Source of the DNA: JAEDHM01 sp964368645
GTDB lineage: Bacteria; Bacillota; Clostridia; Christensenellales; CAG-1252
NCBI GenBank assembly: GCA_964368645.1
Contig: CAYJBY010000012.1
Span: forward strand, 29,877 to 93,876
Direction of reading: 5' to 3'
Length of the DNA: 64,000 nucleotides
Positions within the stretch are counted from its first letter, which is position 1; every line of letters begins with the position of its first letter. Shown piece by piece: positions 33,895-42,287 of the stretch. Both the position numbers and the translations under genes were made by a program. The notes under the pieces were generated by a model. It did not search any database. It was not told where the DNA came from and saw only the letters and a program-made list of their open reading frames with translations.

Positions 33895-34165
33895 TGTCAT
33901 TCTGAACGAGCGTTTAGCTGTCTTGTAAAACGGTTGTTCTTCAAAACGACACGGCTTAAAATAACGACTATTGAAAACAGCTTTTTTGTAATAACGGTTA
34001 TTATAATAAAGCGATTATTAATAAAATGTGACTTTAATAAAGACGACTATTAAATATGAAAGGGACGGGTTTTCCGCCCCTTTTTACTGTCTTAAAAATT
34101 TAGAATAATGTACCGCATAAATGCGAGATTCTTCACTGTGGACTAAGTCCTCGTTCAGAATGACA
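33895..34165. mobile_element. MITE-like element with 16-bp perfect inverted ends
   Basis: The ends TGTCATTCTGAACGAG and CTCGTTCAGAATGACA are perfect inverted repeats 271 bp apart. The interior has no gene; it holds the decarboxylase terminator (34059-34085) and the family core CCGCATAAATGCGAGATTCTT. The rest of the 33886-34384 spacer is AT-rich. Confidence 0.75.
34059..34085 (+). terminator. Terminator of the decarboxylase operon
   Basis: AAAGGG-A-CGG / CCG-C-CCCTTT hairpin with loop GTTTT, followed by a T-run. Confidence 0.7.
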
Positions 34166-34305
34166 GTTCCAACTTTACAATAAAGCAATAATGCAAGGTG
34201 TTTTTTATTCCGCGCGAGGAAGCTGTCAATAGCGGTAATTACCGCACAAGCTATCAAACAATATTTTTACCGCGTAGAGTTCTAAGGTATTACATATTTT
34301 TATAC

Positions 34306-34348
34306 GGAAAAAGGGCGGTGACAGTAATCACAGCCCTTTTTATTTTTC
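34306..34348. terminator. Bidirectional terminator
   Basis: AAAAAGGGC pairs with GCCCTTTTT around an inner GTGA / TCAC stem. T-runs exist on both strands, serving the minus-strand zinc-ribbon gene. Confidence 0.8.
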
Positions 34349-34384
34349 ACAATAACAGTGTTTTTTTCGCATAAACGCAAGCTA

Positions 34385-34942
34385 TCAATAATATATAAAA
34401 GGTACGTCGCATTTCCAGCAACGCTGACGTTGGTCGGGTTGCTTTGCGCCGCAGTTCGGGCAGATAAAAAAGCCCTTTTCGTACAACGGTTTCACAGGCT
34501 CGGTTGAGGAAGTCGCAGGGGTTGGCCCCTCGGCGTCCAAGACGTTTTGATATTTTTTGACCACCTTTTCCCTAAAATCCCGTATATCCTGCTCCTCGCG
34601 CAACGCGGCAAGCTTTTCCTTTTCCTTTTGCTTTTCCGCCGCCTGCTTCTTAAGCTCTTCCATCTTCAACTGCTGTGCCGAGGGGCGTGCGCTTAACTCA
34701 AAAACCGCGTCCGAAAGCTCCTTAATCACCTTGTCCTGCATTTCCCTCGCCTCGGTCAGCTTGATAAACGCGAACATAAACGCCGCGCCGCCGCCGAAAA
34801 ATACCGCGCACAAAAGGCAAAGCAAAAACAGCCACACTCCTCCCTCGTAGATGAAGGAGAACGCGCCCAAGGCTACCGCGGCTATCGCGCATACGATACA
34901 AACAATCGCCGCAATTTTGATTTTCTTTTTGTTTTTATCCAT
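34385..34942 (-). CDS. Membrane protein with coiled coil and C-terminal zinc ribbon
   Basis: This 185-residue protein has two N-terminal membrane helices (about 8-28 and 35-58), a charged coiled coil rich in Lys, Glu and Gln (about 62-125) and a C-terminal rubredoxin-like zinc ribbon, CPNCGAKQPDQRQRCWKC. I know no function for this arrangement; the ribbon faces the cytoplasm if the helices form a hairpin. The ATG at 34942 is preceded by GGAGG. It is divergent from the peptidase gene, with back-to-back promoters. Confidence 0.75.
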   Translation of the reverse strand: MDKNKKKIKIAAIVCIVCAIAAVALGAFSFIYEGGVWLFLLCLLCAVFFGGGAAFMFAFIKLTEAREMQDKVIKELSDAVFELSARPSAQQLKMEELKKQAAEKQKEKEKLAALREEQDIRDFREKVVKKYQNVLDAEGPTPATSSTEPVKPLYEKGFFICPNCGAKQPDQRQRCWKCDVPFIYY

Positions 34943-34960
34943 ACCGCCTCCGCTTATTAT

Positions 34961-34990
34961 AGTATAACACCGAAACAATTTGACTGTCAA
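34961..34990 (-). promoter_or_regulatory. Promoter of the zinc-ribbon gene
   Basis: Minus strand: TTGACA, 18 bases, TATACT. Confidence 0.65.
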
Positions 34991-35001
34991 TGGCGGACGG
35001 G

Positions 35002-35031
35002 TTGACACGGAAGCGGTTTTTGTGTCATAAT
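35002..35031 (+). promoter_or_regulatory. Promoter of the M20 peptidase gene
   Basis: TTGACA, 18 bases, CATAAT. Its -35 lies 11 bases from the -35 of the divergent gene. Confidence 0.65.
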
Positions 35032-35051
35032 CTGCACGGAGGTATGTGAAT

Positions 35052-36362
35052 ATGGATAATAATATGCGTTATGCCGAAGGTCTTGCGGCTATGATTAAAG
35101 TTCCCACCGTATCCAACTGCGGTGACGAGTTGTTTTTGGAGCTTAGACGGGTTATGTCCGAGCTTTTCCCCAAGGTTTTTGCCGCCGCCACAATGACGGT
35201 TATCGAGGGCAATTCTCTCCTTTTCCGCATCAAAGGTCAAGCCTCCGATAAGCCTGTGGTGCTAATGGGGCATCAGGACGTAGTGCCTGCCGGCGAGGGT
35301 TGGACTCACGAGCCTTTCGGCGGCGAAATCAAGGACGGCAAGATTTGGGGCAGAGGCACAATGGACTGCAAGGGTACCGTTTATTCGGAGTTTCAGGCGG
35401 TTGAGGAACTGCTTTCCGAGGGCTACGTTTTCAAGCAAGACGTTTATCTTGCCTGTAGTGACTGCGAAGAGGTTTTCGGTCACGGCGCACAGGCAACAGC
35501 CGATTATTTAGCGGCGCAAAAGGTCAAGCCCTTTATCGTTTTAGACGAGGGCGGCGTAGTTCTAGACGAGCCTTTTAAGGGTATGGACAAGCCCTATTGC
35601 GTTATCGGCGTTTACGAAAAAGGCTACGCGGACGTTAAATTCACCGCGAAAGGCGCAGGCGGTCACAGCTCAACCCCTCCCAAGAACACCCCTATCGCAC
35701 GGCTTGCCGCCTTTGTGAACGAGGTGGAACACAAGGTCAATTTCGACAAAAAATTGGATAACGTGGCGGAAGCTATGCTCACCGCTTTCGCGCCCTCTCT
35801 TAAGGGTGCGTTGGGCTTCATTCTGGGCAATCTCAAGATTTTCAAGCCCCTTTTGGTCAAGGTTCTCCCTAAGTTCAGCGGCTACGGCAACGCCCTTCTC
35901 GGCACGTCCTTGGTGTTCACTCAGCAGGGCGGCGCGGAAGCTCCCAACGTGATTCCCACCGAGGCGTACGTCATCGCCAACATCAGACACAGCCTGCACC
36001 AAAACTCCGCGTCGACCTTTGCCATACTGGAAAAAATCGCAAAGAAACACAACGTGGAAATGACGGTGCTGAACAGCCGCGAGGCTTCCCCTGCCGTGGA
36101 TATTAACGGCGAGGGCTTTAAGTACGTTTATCAGTGCTGCCGCGACTTCTTCCCCCAGTACGGCGCGGCTCCCTATATCATTATGGGCGGCACGGACTGC
36201 CGCTACTATCAGGGCGTTTGCGACAACGCAATGCGCTTTACTCCGCTGTTTTTGACGTCCAAGCAATTAGCGGCAATGCACGCTATGGACGAGAACGTCA
36301 ATATCGACTCCGTGGCAGGCGCGGTGGGGTTCTATAAGCACTTCCTAAGCAACTTGAAATAA
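35052..36362 (+). CDS. M20-family metallopeptidase
   Basis: This 436-residue cytoplasmic hydrolase has the M20 zinc motifs: MGHQDVVP (metal His and Asp), GRGTMDCKG (bridging Asp), SDCEEVFG (catalytic Glu pair) and a late GGTDCRYY with the last metal ligand region. A dimerisation (bacterial exopeptidase) domain with GAGGHSSTPP lies in the middle. It resembles carboxypeptidase S / PM20D1-like members that cleave or form N-acyl amino acids or dipeptides. GGAGG lies nine bases before the ATG at 35052; the GTG at 35046 is too close to it. Confidence 0.9.
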   Translation: MDNNMRYAEGLAAMIKVPTVSNCGDELFLELRRVMSELFPKVFAAATMTVIEGNSLLFRIKGQASDKPVVLMGHQDVVPAGEGWTHEPFGGEIKDGKIWGRGTMDCKGTVYSEFQAVEELLSEGYVFKQDVYLACSDCEEVFGHGAQATADYLAAQKVKPFIVLDEGGVVLDEPFKGMDKPYCVIGVYEKGYADVKFTAKGAGGHSSTPPKNTPIARLAAFVNEVEHKVNFDKKLDNVAEAMLTAFAPSLKGALGFILGNLKIFKPLLVKVLPKFSGYGNALLGTSLVFTQQGGAEAPNVIPTEAYVIANIRHSLHQNSASTFAILEKIAKKHNVEMTVLNSREASPAVDINGEGFKYVYQCCRDFFPQYGAAPYIIMGGTDCRYYQGVCDNAMRFTPLFLTSKQLAAMHAMDENVNIDSVAGAVGFYKHFLSNLK

Positions 36363-36401
36363 TAGCAAAGGACGGAACGCAAAAGCACAATATCATAACA
36401 A

Positions 36402-36437
36402 AAAACAACCGCGGTTTGCTATAAACCGCGGTTGTTT
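36402..36437. terminator. Bidirectional terminator between peptidase and HU genes
   Basis: Perfect 14-pair stem AACAACCGCGGTTT / AAACCGCGGTTGTT with loop GCTAT and flanking A and T runs. Confidence 0.85.
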
Positions 36438-36451
36438 CGTACAGTTAATTA

Positions 36452-36727
36452 TTACTCGTTTACTTTGTCAACAAAAGTCTTGCTTGCCTTGAAGGTGGGA
36501 ACCTTGCGCGGCTCGATTACGATACGCTCGCCGGTCTTCGGGTGTAAACCCTCTTTGCGTGCGCGGTTCTTCATCTCGAAAATTCCGAATCCGGAAATCG
36601 TGACGCTTTCGCCGTTCATCAAAGCCTCGGCAATGGTATCGAATACAGCATTAACCATAGTCTGGCAGTAAGCCTGACCATACTCTTGCTCTTCGTAAAT
36701 CTTGTTAATAATGTCTCTCTTATTCAT
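36452..36727 (-). CDS. hup: HU-family DNA-binding protein
   Basis: This 91-residue histone-like protein bends and compacts DNA as a dimer. It has the family sequence: an N-terminal helical pair, GFGIFEMKNRARKEG leading into the DNA-binding arm, the arm signature HPKTGERIVIEPRKVP and a C-terminal helix. Ribosome site AAGGAG precedes the ATG. Its own promoter lies 85 bases upstream. Confidence 0.95.
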   Translation of the reverse strand: MNKRDIINKIYEEQEYGQAYCQTMVNAVFDTIAEALMNGESVTISGFGIFEMKNRARKEGLHPKTGERIVIEPRKVPTFKASKTFVDKVNE

Positions 36728-36811
36728 AACAAATCTCCTTGTTTTTGTTTTCCTATCGTTTTGCCGCCAAATCCAATCGAAAACCAGTCCGTTAATGGCG
36801 AAATCTTGCTT

Positions 36812-36840
36812 ATTGTACCATACAATCTAAGACTTGTCAA
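36812..36840 (-). promoter_or_regulatory. Promoter of the HU gene
   Basis: Minus strand: TTGACA, 17 bases, TACAAT. Confidence 0.75.
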
Positions 36841-36986
36841 CCCTTATTCCGTTTTTTATTTATTAAAAAAATCCCGATATATGCGAAAAAAATCCCTTTA
36901 ATTGCAATTCGCGTTATATATTTGCCGTAAGGTTCATAAACATTTTCGATAGGGGCGCGTAACGCGCCGCGAAAGGAGGAAATACT

Positions 36987-37475
36987 ATGGACGGTAAGCT
37001 GCCTTACGAGGATATGCTGGAAAAAATGGCACGAGAATACGCCAAAGTCACCGCAGGGTACACCGCGCCCACATACACGGGCAAAACCGAAAATAATCAA
37101 AAGGAGCTTATAAAACCGCTCTTTAATCTTTATCAGGCTTACGGGGAGTTGCACGATCTGTGCGGCTTGCTCTTCCTGAACTGCGGCAAAAACGAGCCTA
37201 AGGAGCTGTTGCTGGCGATAACCAAGGAGGTGGATTTTGCCTTAAAGCGTATCGGAGAGGCGTATATGAGCGCGGCGGAGAAAGCCGCTTTTTATAAACC
37301 ATTGCGCCCCGATAAGTCCGTAAGCTACGGCGACGGCGTGCGCAGAATGCTTATTATTAGGTCGCAAGTACTGGAAATGCTGAAGCTGTACAGCCGTATT
37401 GAGGGGTTTGGGCTTAGCGAGGAGCTTGCCGATTCCGTTTTGGATTTTCGCCTGACCGCCTTAATCGCTTTTTAA
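36987..37475 (+). CDS. Small helical protein of unknown function
   Basis: I do not recognise this 162-residue protein. It is soluble, predicted mostly helical and slightly charged, with one Cys pair (DLCGLLFLNCG). There are no membrane segments or catalytic motifs. A strong AAAGGAGGA site lies before the ATG, supporting real translation. It sits alone between HU and a GNAT gene, followed by MITE-derived sequence. Confidence 0.65.
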   Translation: MDGKLPYEDMLEKMAREYAKVTAGYTAPTYTGKTENNQKELIKPLFNLYQAYGELHDLCGLLFLNCGKNEPKELLLAITKEVDFALKRIGEAYMSAAEKAAFYKPLRPDKSVSYGDGVRRMLIIRSQVLEMLKLYSRIEGFGLSEELADSVLDFRLTALIAF

Positions 37476-37510
37476 CGCTCCTCGTACGCGCGTAGGCGTA
37501 TCCTAAGAAT

Positions 37511-37659
37511 AACAGTACCGACTTTACAATAATCCTACAATGTAAGGTGGTTGTTTAATGCCGCATAAATGCGAGATTCTACAATCACCCCACAACACCG
37601 CTACACGGTCTTGTGGGGAACCCCGATACATAGCGACTGGTCGCGTCCTCAGAATGACA
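37511..37659. mobile_element. MITE-like repeat, degraded
   Basis: 37561-37659 has the family body CCGCATAAATGCGAGATTCT ... TCAGAATGACAG. The preceding 37511-37549 repeats the sequence at 34164-34203 (ACTTTACAATAA ... AAGGTG). A 22-bp duplication (AACAGTAATCGCCGCGCCCA) follows. No gene. Confidence 0.6.
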
Positions 37660-37723
37660 GTAATCGCCGCGCCCAATAACAGTAATCGCCGCGCCCAATG
37701 TATCCACACAAAAATATTACCTA

Positions 37724-37752
37724 TTGACAAGTTTTGCGGTTCGGCTTAAAAT
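37724..37752 (+). promoter_or_regulatory. Promoter giving an apparently leaderless GNAT mRNA
   Basis: TTGACA, 17 bases, TAAAAT, then six bases, then the ATG at 37759. There is no ribosome site. Confidence 0.7.
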
Positions 37753-37758
37753 TAAAAT

Positions 37759-38235
37759 ATGGCTGCTAAACTTTGGGTTATAACAACAGACGGTAAGGAT
37801 ACGGAGTTTTTTCGATTAACAAGACTTTTGGACAGAGAATACGGCGAGCTTTTCGGTGACGAGGCTCTTAAGTTTTTGTCCGCAGACGTTAATATGGACA
37901 CCTTCGGCGTGGTGGTGCTTTACGCGGACGGCAACGCTATCGCCTGCGCCGGATACAAGCCTTTCAGGGCTGACACCGCAGAGATTCGCAGACTGTATAT
38001 CGGCAAGGAATACAGAGATAGCTTTCATACAACGCTGGTCTTTAACGCCATTGAGGAGCTGATAAAAAAAGCAGGCTTCCGTTACGCCGTGACCGCCGTT
38101 CCCAAGGTGCAGAACGCCCTTTCGGAGCAGCTTATCGGTATGGGTTTCCGCAATATCAACAATTACGGCGCGTATAGGGGCGAAAACGGTTTTTGCTGTT
38201 ACAAAAAGTGCCTAAATCTCTACGGCTTGGAATAA
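37759..38235 (+). CDS. GNAT-family N-acetyltransferase
   Basis: This 158-residue protein has the GNAT core: a beta4-like GVVVLYADGNAIACAGYKPF, then EIRRLYIGKEYRDSFHTTLVFNAIEELIKKAGF in place of the canonical acetyl-CoA loop (motif A, Q/RxxGxG/A), which is degenerate here, and a C-terminal MGFRNINNYGAY. Small acetyltransferases of this type modify amines of antibiotics, proteins or metabolites; the substrate is unknown. The start directly follows a -10 box and lacks a ribosome site, so translation is probably leaderless. Confidence 0.8.
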   Translation: MAAKLWVITTDGKDTEFFRLTRLLDREYGELFGDEALKFLSADVNMDTFGVVVLYADGNAIACAGYKPFRADTAEIRRLYIGKEYRDSFHTTLVFNAIEELIKKAGFRYAVTAVPKVQNALSEQLIGMGFRNINNYGAYRGENGFCCYKKCLNLYGLE

Positions 38236-38608
38236 TTATCTCAAAAAGCTTAAAAGTTTCCGTTTTTTAAGGAAAGAAGCGGCGATTTTTGTCATTGTTT
38301 GCATAAAACGCATTTCTTCCCCAATACGGCAAAAAATCGGTTTTGCGAAAATCACAATAATATTTTCGGTGAGGGTACCTCTCACCTGAAAGTTTTTTTT
38401 GAGATAAACCCAAACAAAAAACTTTCAGGTAATCCGCTACGCCTTCTAAAATCGCAGTTTTAATCAATATTCAATAATATTTGCATATTATGCAAATTCC
38501 CAGCTTTATTTTAAGGCAAATTTTTTACGGTTTTGTTGGACTATGCTTGTAATTTGATAGGCTTATCCGCACTTTTCTAAAGTTTTATATTTTTTTCTTT
38601 TCAAATCG
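38236..38608. other. AT-rich spacer with large hairpins
   Basis: No gene is seen. The main structures are GGTGAG-GGTACCT-CTCACC (38368-38386) and a perfect long hairpin (38384-38430). A weaker inverted pair is CGGCGATTTTTG near 38279 and CGGCAAAAAATCGG near 38327. Confidence 0.5.
38384..38430. terminator. Long perfect hairpin with A/T arms
   Basis: ACCTGAAAGTTTTTT pairs with AAAAAACTTTCAGGT around a loop of about 15 bases. It could terminate transcription in either direction, though it lies 150 bases beyond the GNAT stop. Confidence 0.5.
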
Positions 38609-38638
38609 TTGACAATACAAGTTATCGGTTTGTATAAT
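38609..38638 (+). promoter_or_regulatory. Promoter of gdhA
   Basis: TTGACA, 18 bases, TATAAT, with TTTG directly before the -10. Confidence 0.75.
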
Positions 38639-38674
38639 TAAGCACAAGATATTTATCCAAAGGAGGCTAAATAT

Positions 38675-40021
38675 ATGTCTTATATTTCCGAAGTATTTCA
38701 AGCAACCGAAGCGAAAAACAGCGACCAACCGGAGTTTTTACAAACCGTTAAAGAGGTTTTGGAATCCATCGCACCCGCAGTGGAGCAGAACGAAGCCTTA
38801 TATCGCAAAAATTGTATTCTCGAAAGACTGGTCGAACCCGACCGTCAGATTATGTTCCGCGTACCCTGGACAGACGACAATGGCGTCACCCACGTCAACC
38901 GTGGCTTTAGAGTTCAGTTTAACAACGCTATCGGTCCTTACAAGGGCGGCTTACGTTTCCACCCCTCCGTCAACCTTTCAATAATGAAGTTCCTCGGCTT
39001 TGAGCAGACCTTCAAGAACAGCCTGACTACCCTTCCTATTGGCGGCGCAAAGGGCGGTTCCGACTTCGACCCCAGCGGCAAGTCCGACGCAGAGATTATG
39101 CGTTTCTGTCAGAGCTTTATGACCGAGCTTTACCGTTATATCGGACCCAACAAGGACGTTCCTGCCGGAGATATCGGCGTGGGCGGCAGAGAAATCGGTT
39201 ATTTATTCGGCGCGTATAAGCGCATTTTAGCCAGCTTCGACAACGGCGTGCTGACCGGTAAGGGCTTTTCCTTCGGCGGCAGTCTTATCCGTCCCGAAGC
39301 TACGGGTTTCGGCGCAACCTACTTCCTCAATGAGGTTTTCAATCATTTAGGCGACAGCATCAAGGGTAAGACCTTTGTTATTTCCGGCTTCGGCAACGTG
39401 GCTTGGGGCGCGTGCTTAAAGATTAACGAGATGGGCGGCAAGGTTATCAGTATCAGCGGTCCCGACGGTTACATAATCGACAACGACGGCGTTAAGGGCG
39501 AGAAAATCGACTATATGCTTGAGATGCGTGCCAGCGGAAGAAACCGCGTTCAGGATTACGCAGACAAATTCGGCGTTGAGTTCGTTGCAGGCAAGAAGTC
39601 TTGGGGCAACGTGAAGGCAGACGTTATGATGCCTTGCGCTACTCAGAACGAAATCCGCATCGAAGAAGCCGAGAAAATCGTTGCTATGGGCGTTAAGTAC
39701 GTCAACGAGGTTGCCAATATGCCTTGCACCAACGAGGCAATTAAGTATTTCCAGGATAACGGCGTTATCGTTTGCCCCTCCAAGGCAGTCAACGCAGGCG
39801 GCGTAGCTACCAGCGGCTTGGAGATGAGCCAGAACAGCGAAAGACTTTCCTGGTCTGCCGAAGAGGTTGACAGCAAACTCCACGGCATTATGAAGAGTAT
39901 CCACAAGCAGATATTAGACGCTTGCGAGGCTTACAATATCGGCTATAACCTAGTAGCAGGCGCAAATCTGGCAGGCTTCAAGAAGGTTGCCGAGGCTATG
40001 CTCGCACAGGGTATTTATTAA
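38675..40021 (+). CDS. gdhA: Glutamate dehydrogenase
   Basis: This 448-residue hexameric enzyme interconverts glutamate with 2-oxoglutarate and ammonia. Family elements include YKGGLRFHPSVN (substrate lysine), LPIGGAKGGSDFDPSGKS with the catalytic lysine, and PAGDIGVGGREIGYLFGAYK. The Rossmann domain has SGFGNVAWGACLKINEMGGK, ending with an NADP-type strand rather than a clear NAD acidic residue. Length and motifs fit the class I NADP-type enzymes of bacteria. AAAGGAGG precedes the ATG. It is monocistronic with its own strong promoter and terminator. Confidence 0.96.
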   Translation: MSYISEVFQATEAKNSDQPEFLQTVKEVLESIAPAVEQNEALYRKNCILERLVEPDRQIMFRVPWTDDNGVTHVNRGFRVQFNNAIGPYKGGLRFHPSVNLSIMKFLGFEQTFKNSLTTLPIGGAKGGSDFDPSGKSDAEIMRFCQSFMTELYRYIGPNKDVPAGDIGVGGREIGYLFGAYKRILASFDNGVLTGKGFSFGGSLIRPEATGFGATYFLNEVFNHLGDSIKGKTFVISGFGNVAWGACLKINEMGGKVISISGPDGYIIDNDGVKGEKIDYMLEMRASGRNRVQDYADKFGVEFVAGKKSWGNVKADVMMPCATQNEIRIEEAEKIVAMGVKYVNEVANMPCTNEAIKYFQDNGVIVCPSKAVNAGGVATSGLEMSQNSERLSWSAEEVDSKLHGIMKSIHKQILDACEAYNIGYNLVAGANLAGFKKVAEAMLAQGIY

Positions 40022-40042
40022 GATATTAATCCAAAAACAAAA

Positions 40043-40103
40043 GGCGGAGTTCTCCGCCCTAACAAAAATCCGTTATCCTATCATAGTGATAACGGATTTT
40101 TTA
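40043..40103 (+). terminator. Terminator of gdhA (two hairpins)
   Basis: GGCGGA-GTTC-TCCGCC (40043-40058) is followed by a 12-pair stem AAATCCGTTATC / GATAACGGATTT (40066-40099) and a T-run. Confidence 0.88.
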
Positions 40104-40440
40104 TTGCATTTTATATTTGCCGCGTACGGAAAGCCCAACCGTCGGTTACTCTACCCCTTTGAAATCTATTTTGACGGTTGAAAGCCCTTACGATAGTTGA
40201 AATCAATCGCGATTTCGCTCCAAAAAAATTCTGCCGATTGCAAATCCGTTATATTATCGGCAACGCTTTAAGCTAACCAAAGACTCCCCCTAACTTCAAA
40301 TTACAGAGCGCACGGAAAAGTGACGGCATACGTAAAAGTAACGACATACGAAAAAGACGGCGTACGAAAAGACGGCATACGAAAAACTGACGGCGCGCGA
40401 AAAAGACGGAATACGGAAAGACGGCATACGAAAAAGTGAC
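40104..40440. repeat. Spacer with GACGGCATACGAAAAA tandem repeats
   Basis: From about 40312 to 40440, seven to eight imperfect copies of a 16-19 base unit (GACGGCATACGAAAAA, sometimes preceded by GT or CT) run up to the hydrogenase terminator. The part before 40312 holds no gene. Confidence 0.75.
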
Positions 40441-40468
40441 GCAGCTTGCGCCGCGCCACTTTTCTTTG
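40431..40468 (-). terminator. Terminator of the hydrogenase operon
   Basis: AAAAGTG pairs with CACTTTT around a GC-rich inner stem. On the minus strand the last arm is followed by T. One arm is formed by the last unit of the tandem repeat. Confidence 0.6.
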
Positions 40469-40514
40469 TCAATTCGTACCGCGCCGATAACGGCGGCCGA
40501 TACGGATATTTTGA

Positions 40515-42275
40515 TTAATAGTTCTTACGAGGAGCGTACTTGGTATGCAGAATCTCGTGTGCCTTGTGGCTGTTGGGCTCGCCGAAGTACTCTTCGTAAA
40601 TCTTAGCAACAGCAGGGCTCTTGTGGGACTGACGGAGTTTCATCTCGGCGTCGGTCTTATAGACGGAAGCCGCGCGAACTGCCTTAATATCCACGTTGTT
40701 ACGAGTGAAAGCGTCCTTGATAGGTTGTCCGCCGCCGTTTACACAGCCGCCGGGACAGCTCATTATCTCGATGAAAGCGTAAGGAGAAGTTCCTGCCTTA
40801 ATCTGATCCATCAGCACTCTTGCGTTAGCAAGACCGGACGCAACCGCTACCTTAACCTCGGTAGGCTTGCCTGCCACGGGTACGGTGTAAGTAGCTTCCT
40901 TAATGCCTGCGGTACCTCTAACGTCCGTAAAGTCGATAGGAGCATTGTCGTCCTCGCCGGTAAGTTTCCAAACTACGGTACGGAGAGCAGCCTCCATAAC
41001 GCCGCCGGTAACGCCGAAAATCAAGCCTGCGCCTGTGGTGATGCCGAACGGATCGTCGAAGTTATCTTCGGGAAGCTCGTTGAACAGCAGTCCTGCTCTC
41101 TTGATAAGCTTAGCCAACTCTCTGGTGGTGAGTACGGCGTCGATATCGGGGCAACCATTCTCGTTAAGCTCTGCACGGGTTTTCTCAAACTTCTTCGCTA
41201 CGCAAGGCATAACGGAAACAACGTACATATCCTTGGGATCAATGCCCAGTTTCTCAGCGTAATAGGTCTTAGCAACCGCGCCGAACATACCCTGCGGAGA
41301 TTTGCAGGTGGACAGGTGTCCGAGCTGGTCGGGATAGTTGTGCTCGATAAACTTTATCCAAGCGGGAGAACAGCTGGTAATCATAGGAAGCGTACCGCCG
41401 TTAAGGACTCTGCCTAAGAACTCGGTGCCCTCTTCCATAATGGTAAGGTCAGCGGTGAAATCCACGTCAAACACGTTCTTGAAGCCCAGTCTTCTGAGTG
41501 CGGCAACCATCTTGCCCTCTACGTTCGCGCCGATAGCGGAGCCGAACTCCTCGCCCAAACCGAATCTAACGGAAGGAGCGGTGCCGACGATAACGTACTT
41601 GGTGGGATCAGCGATAGCGGCGATAACGTCGTCAATCTCTTCTTTCTCGTGTAAAGCTCCGGTGGGGCATACGTTAATGCACTGACCGCAACCTACGCAG
41701 GGAACCTCTGCCAGCTCTTTTTCAAAAGCACAGCCGATATGAGTGAAGAAACCTCTTGCGTTGGCACCGATTACGGATACGGACTGATAGTTTTGACAAG
41801 CGGCAACACAGCGGCGGCAAAGCACGCACTTGCTGTTATCTCTCACGATACTGGGAGAGGAGTTGTCGATAGGATACTCGATAGTCACGCCGTCGAAACG
41901 GTGGCTGTCACAGCCGTACTGAAGAGCCAGCTTCTGAAGCTCGCAGTTCTGGTTGCGCTCACAGCTCAAGCAATCCTGCTTGTGGTCGGAGAGCAAAAGC
42001 TCCAAGGTGGTCTTGCGGCTTTCCAAAACTCTCTTCGTGTTGGTGAAAACTTCCATACCCTCGTTGACGGGATAAACGCAAGCTGCAACCAACGATCTTG
42101 CCTTGACTACCTCTACCACGCAGATACGGCAAGCGCCGATAGCGTTGATGTCCTTAAGGTAGCAAAGGGTAGGTATTTTGATGCCGATAGACTTAGCCGC
42201 TTCCAGAATGGTAGTGCCCTCGGGTACGGTAACCGGCAAATTATTTATTTTAAGATTAATCATTTTAGTCTCCAT
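40515..42275 (-). CDS. hydA: [FeFe]-hydrogenase catalytic subunit, NAD(P)-linked type
   Basis: This 586-residue enzyme reduces protons or oxidises H2. It has a plant-type [2Fe-2S] domain (Cys 38, 49, 52, 66), a His-Cys3 [4Fe-4S] site (H98, C102, C105, C111), a two-cluster ferredoxin domain (C150-C160 and C193-C203), then the H-cluster domain. H-cluster motifs are TSCSPAW (300-306), MPCVAKKFE (356-364) and MSCPGGCVNGGG (505-516); a small-subunit tail follows (about 530-586). The first motif has Ser where CpI-type enzymes have a second Cys; I recall this form in bifurcating HydA/HndD. With HydB and HydC it forms an NAD(P)/ferredoxin-coupled complex. Last gene of a ten-gene operon. Confidence 0.95.
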   Translation of the reverse strand: METKMINLKINNLPVTVPEGTTILEAAKSIGIKIPTLCYLKDINAIGACRICVVEVVKARSLVAACVYPVNEGMEVFTNTKRVLESRKTTLELLLSDHKQDCLSCERNQNCELQKLALQYGCDSHRFDGVTIEYPIDNSSPSIVRDNSKCVLCRRCVAACQNYQSVSVIGANARGFFTHIGCAFEKELAEVPCVGCGQCINVCPTGALHEKEEIDDVIAAIADPTKYVIVGTAPSVRFGLGEEFGSAIGANVEGKMVAALRRLGFKNVFDVDFTADLTIMEEGTEFLGRVLNGGTLPMITSCSPAWIKFIEHNYPDQLGHLSTCKSPQGMFGAVAKTYYAEKLGIDPKDMYVVSVMPCVAKKFEKTRAELNENGCPDIDAVLTTRELAKLIKRAGLLFNELPEDNFDDPFGITTGAGLIFGVTGGVMEAALRTVVWKLTGEDDNAPIDFTDVRGTAGIKEATYTVPVAGKPTEVKVAVASGLANARVLMDQIKAGTSPYAFIEIMSCPGGCVNGGGQPIKDAFTRNNVDIKAVRAASVYKTDAEMKLRQSHKSPAVAKIYEEYFGEPNSHKAHEILHTKYAPRKNY

Positions 42276-42287
42276 ACTTAACCTCCA

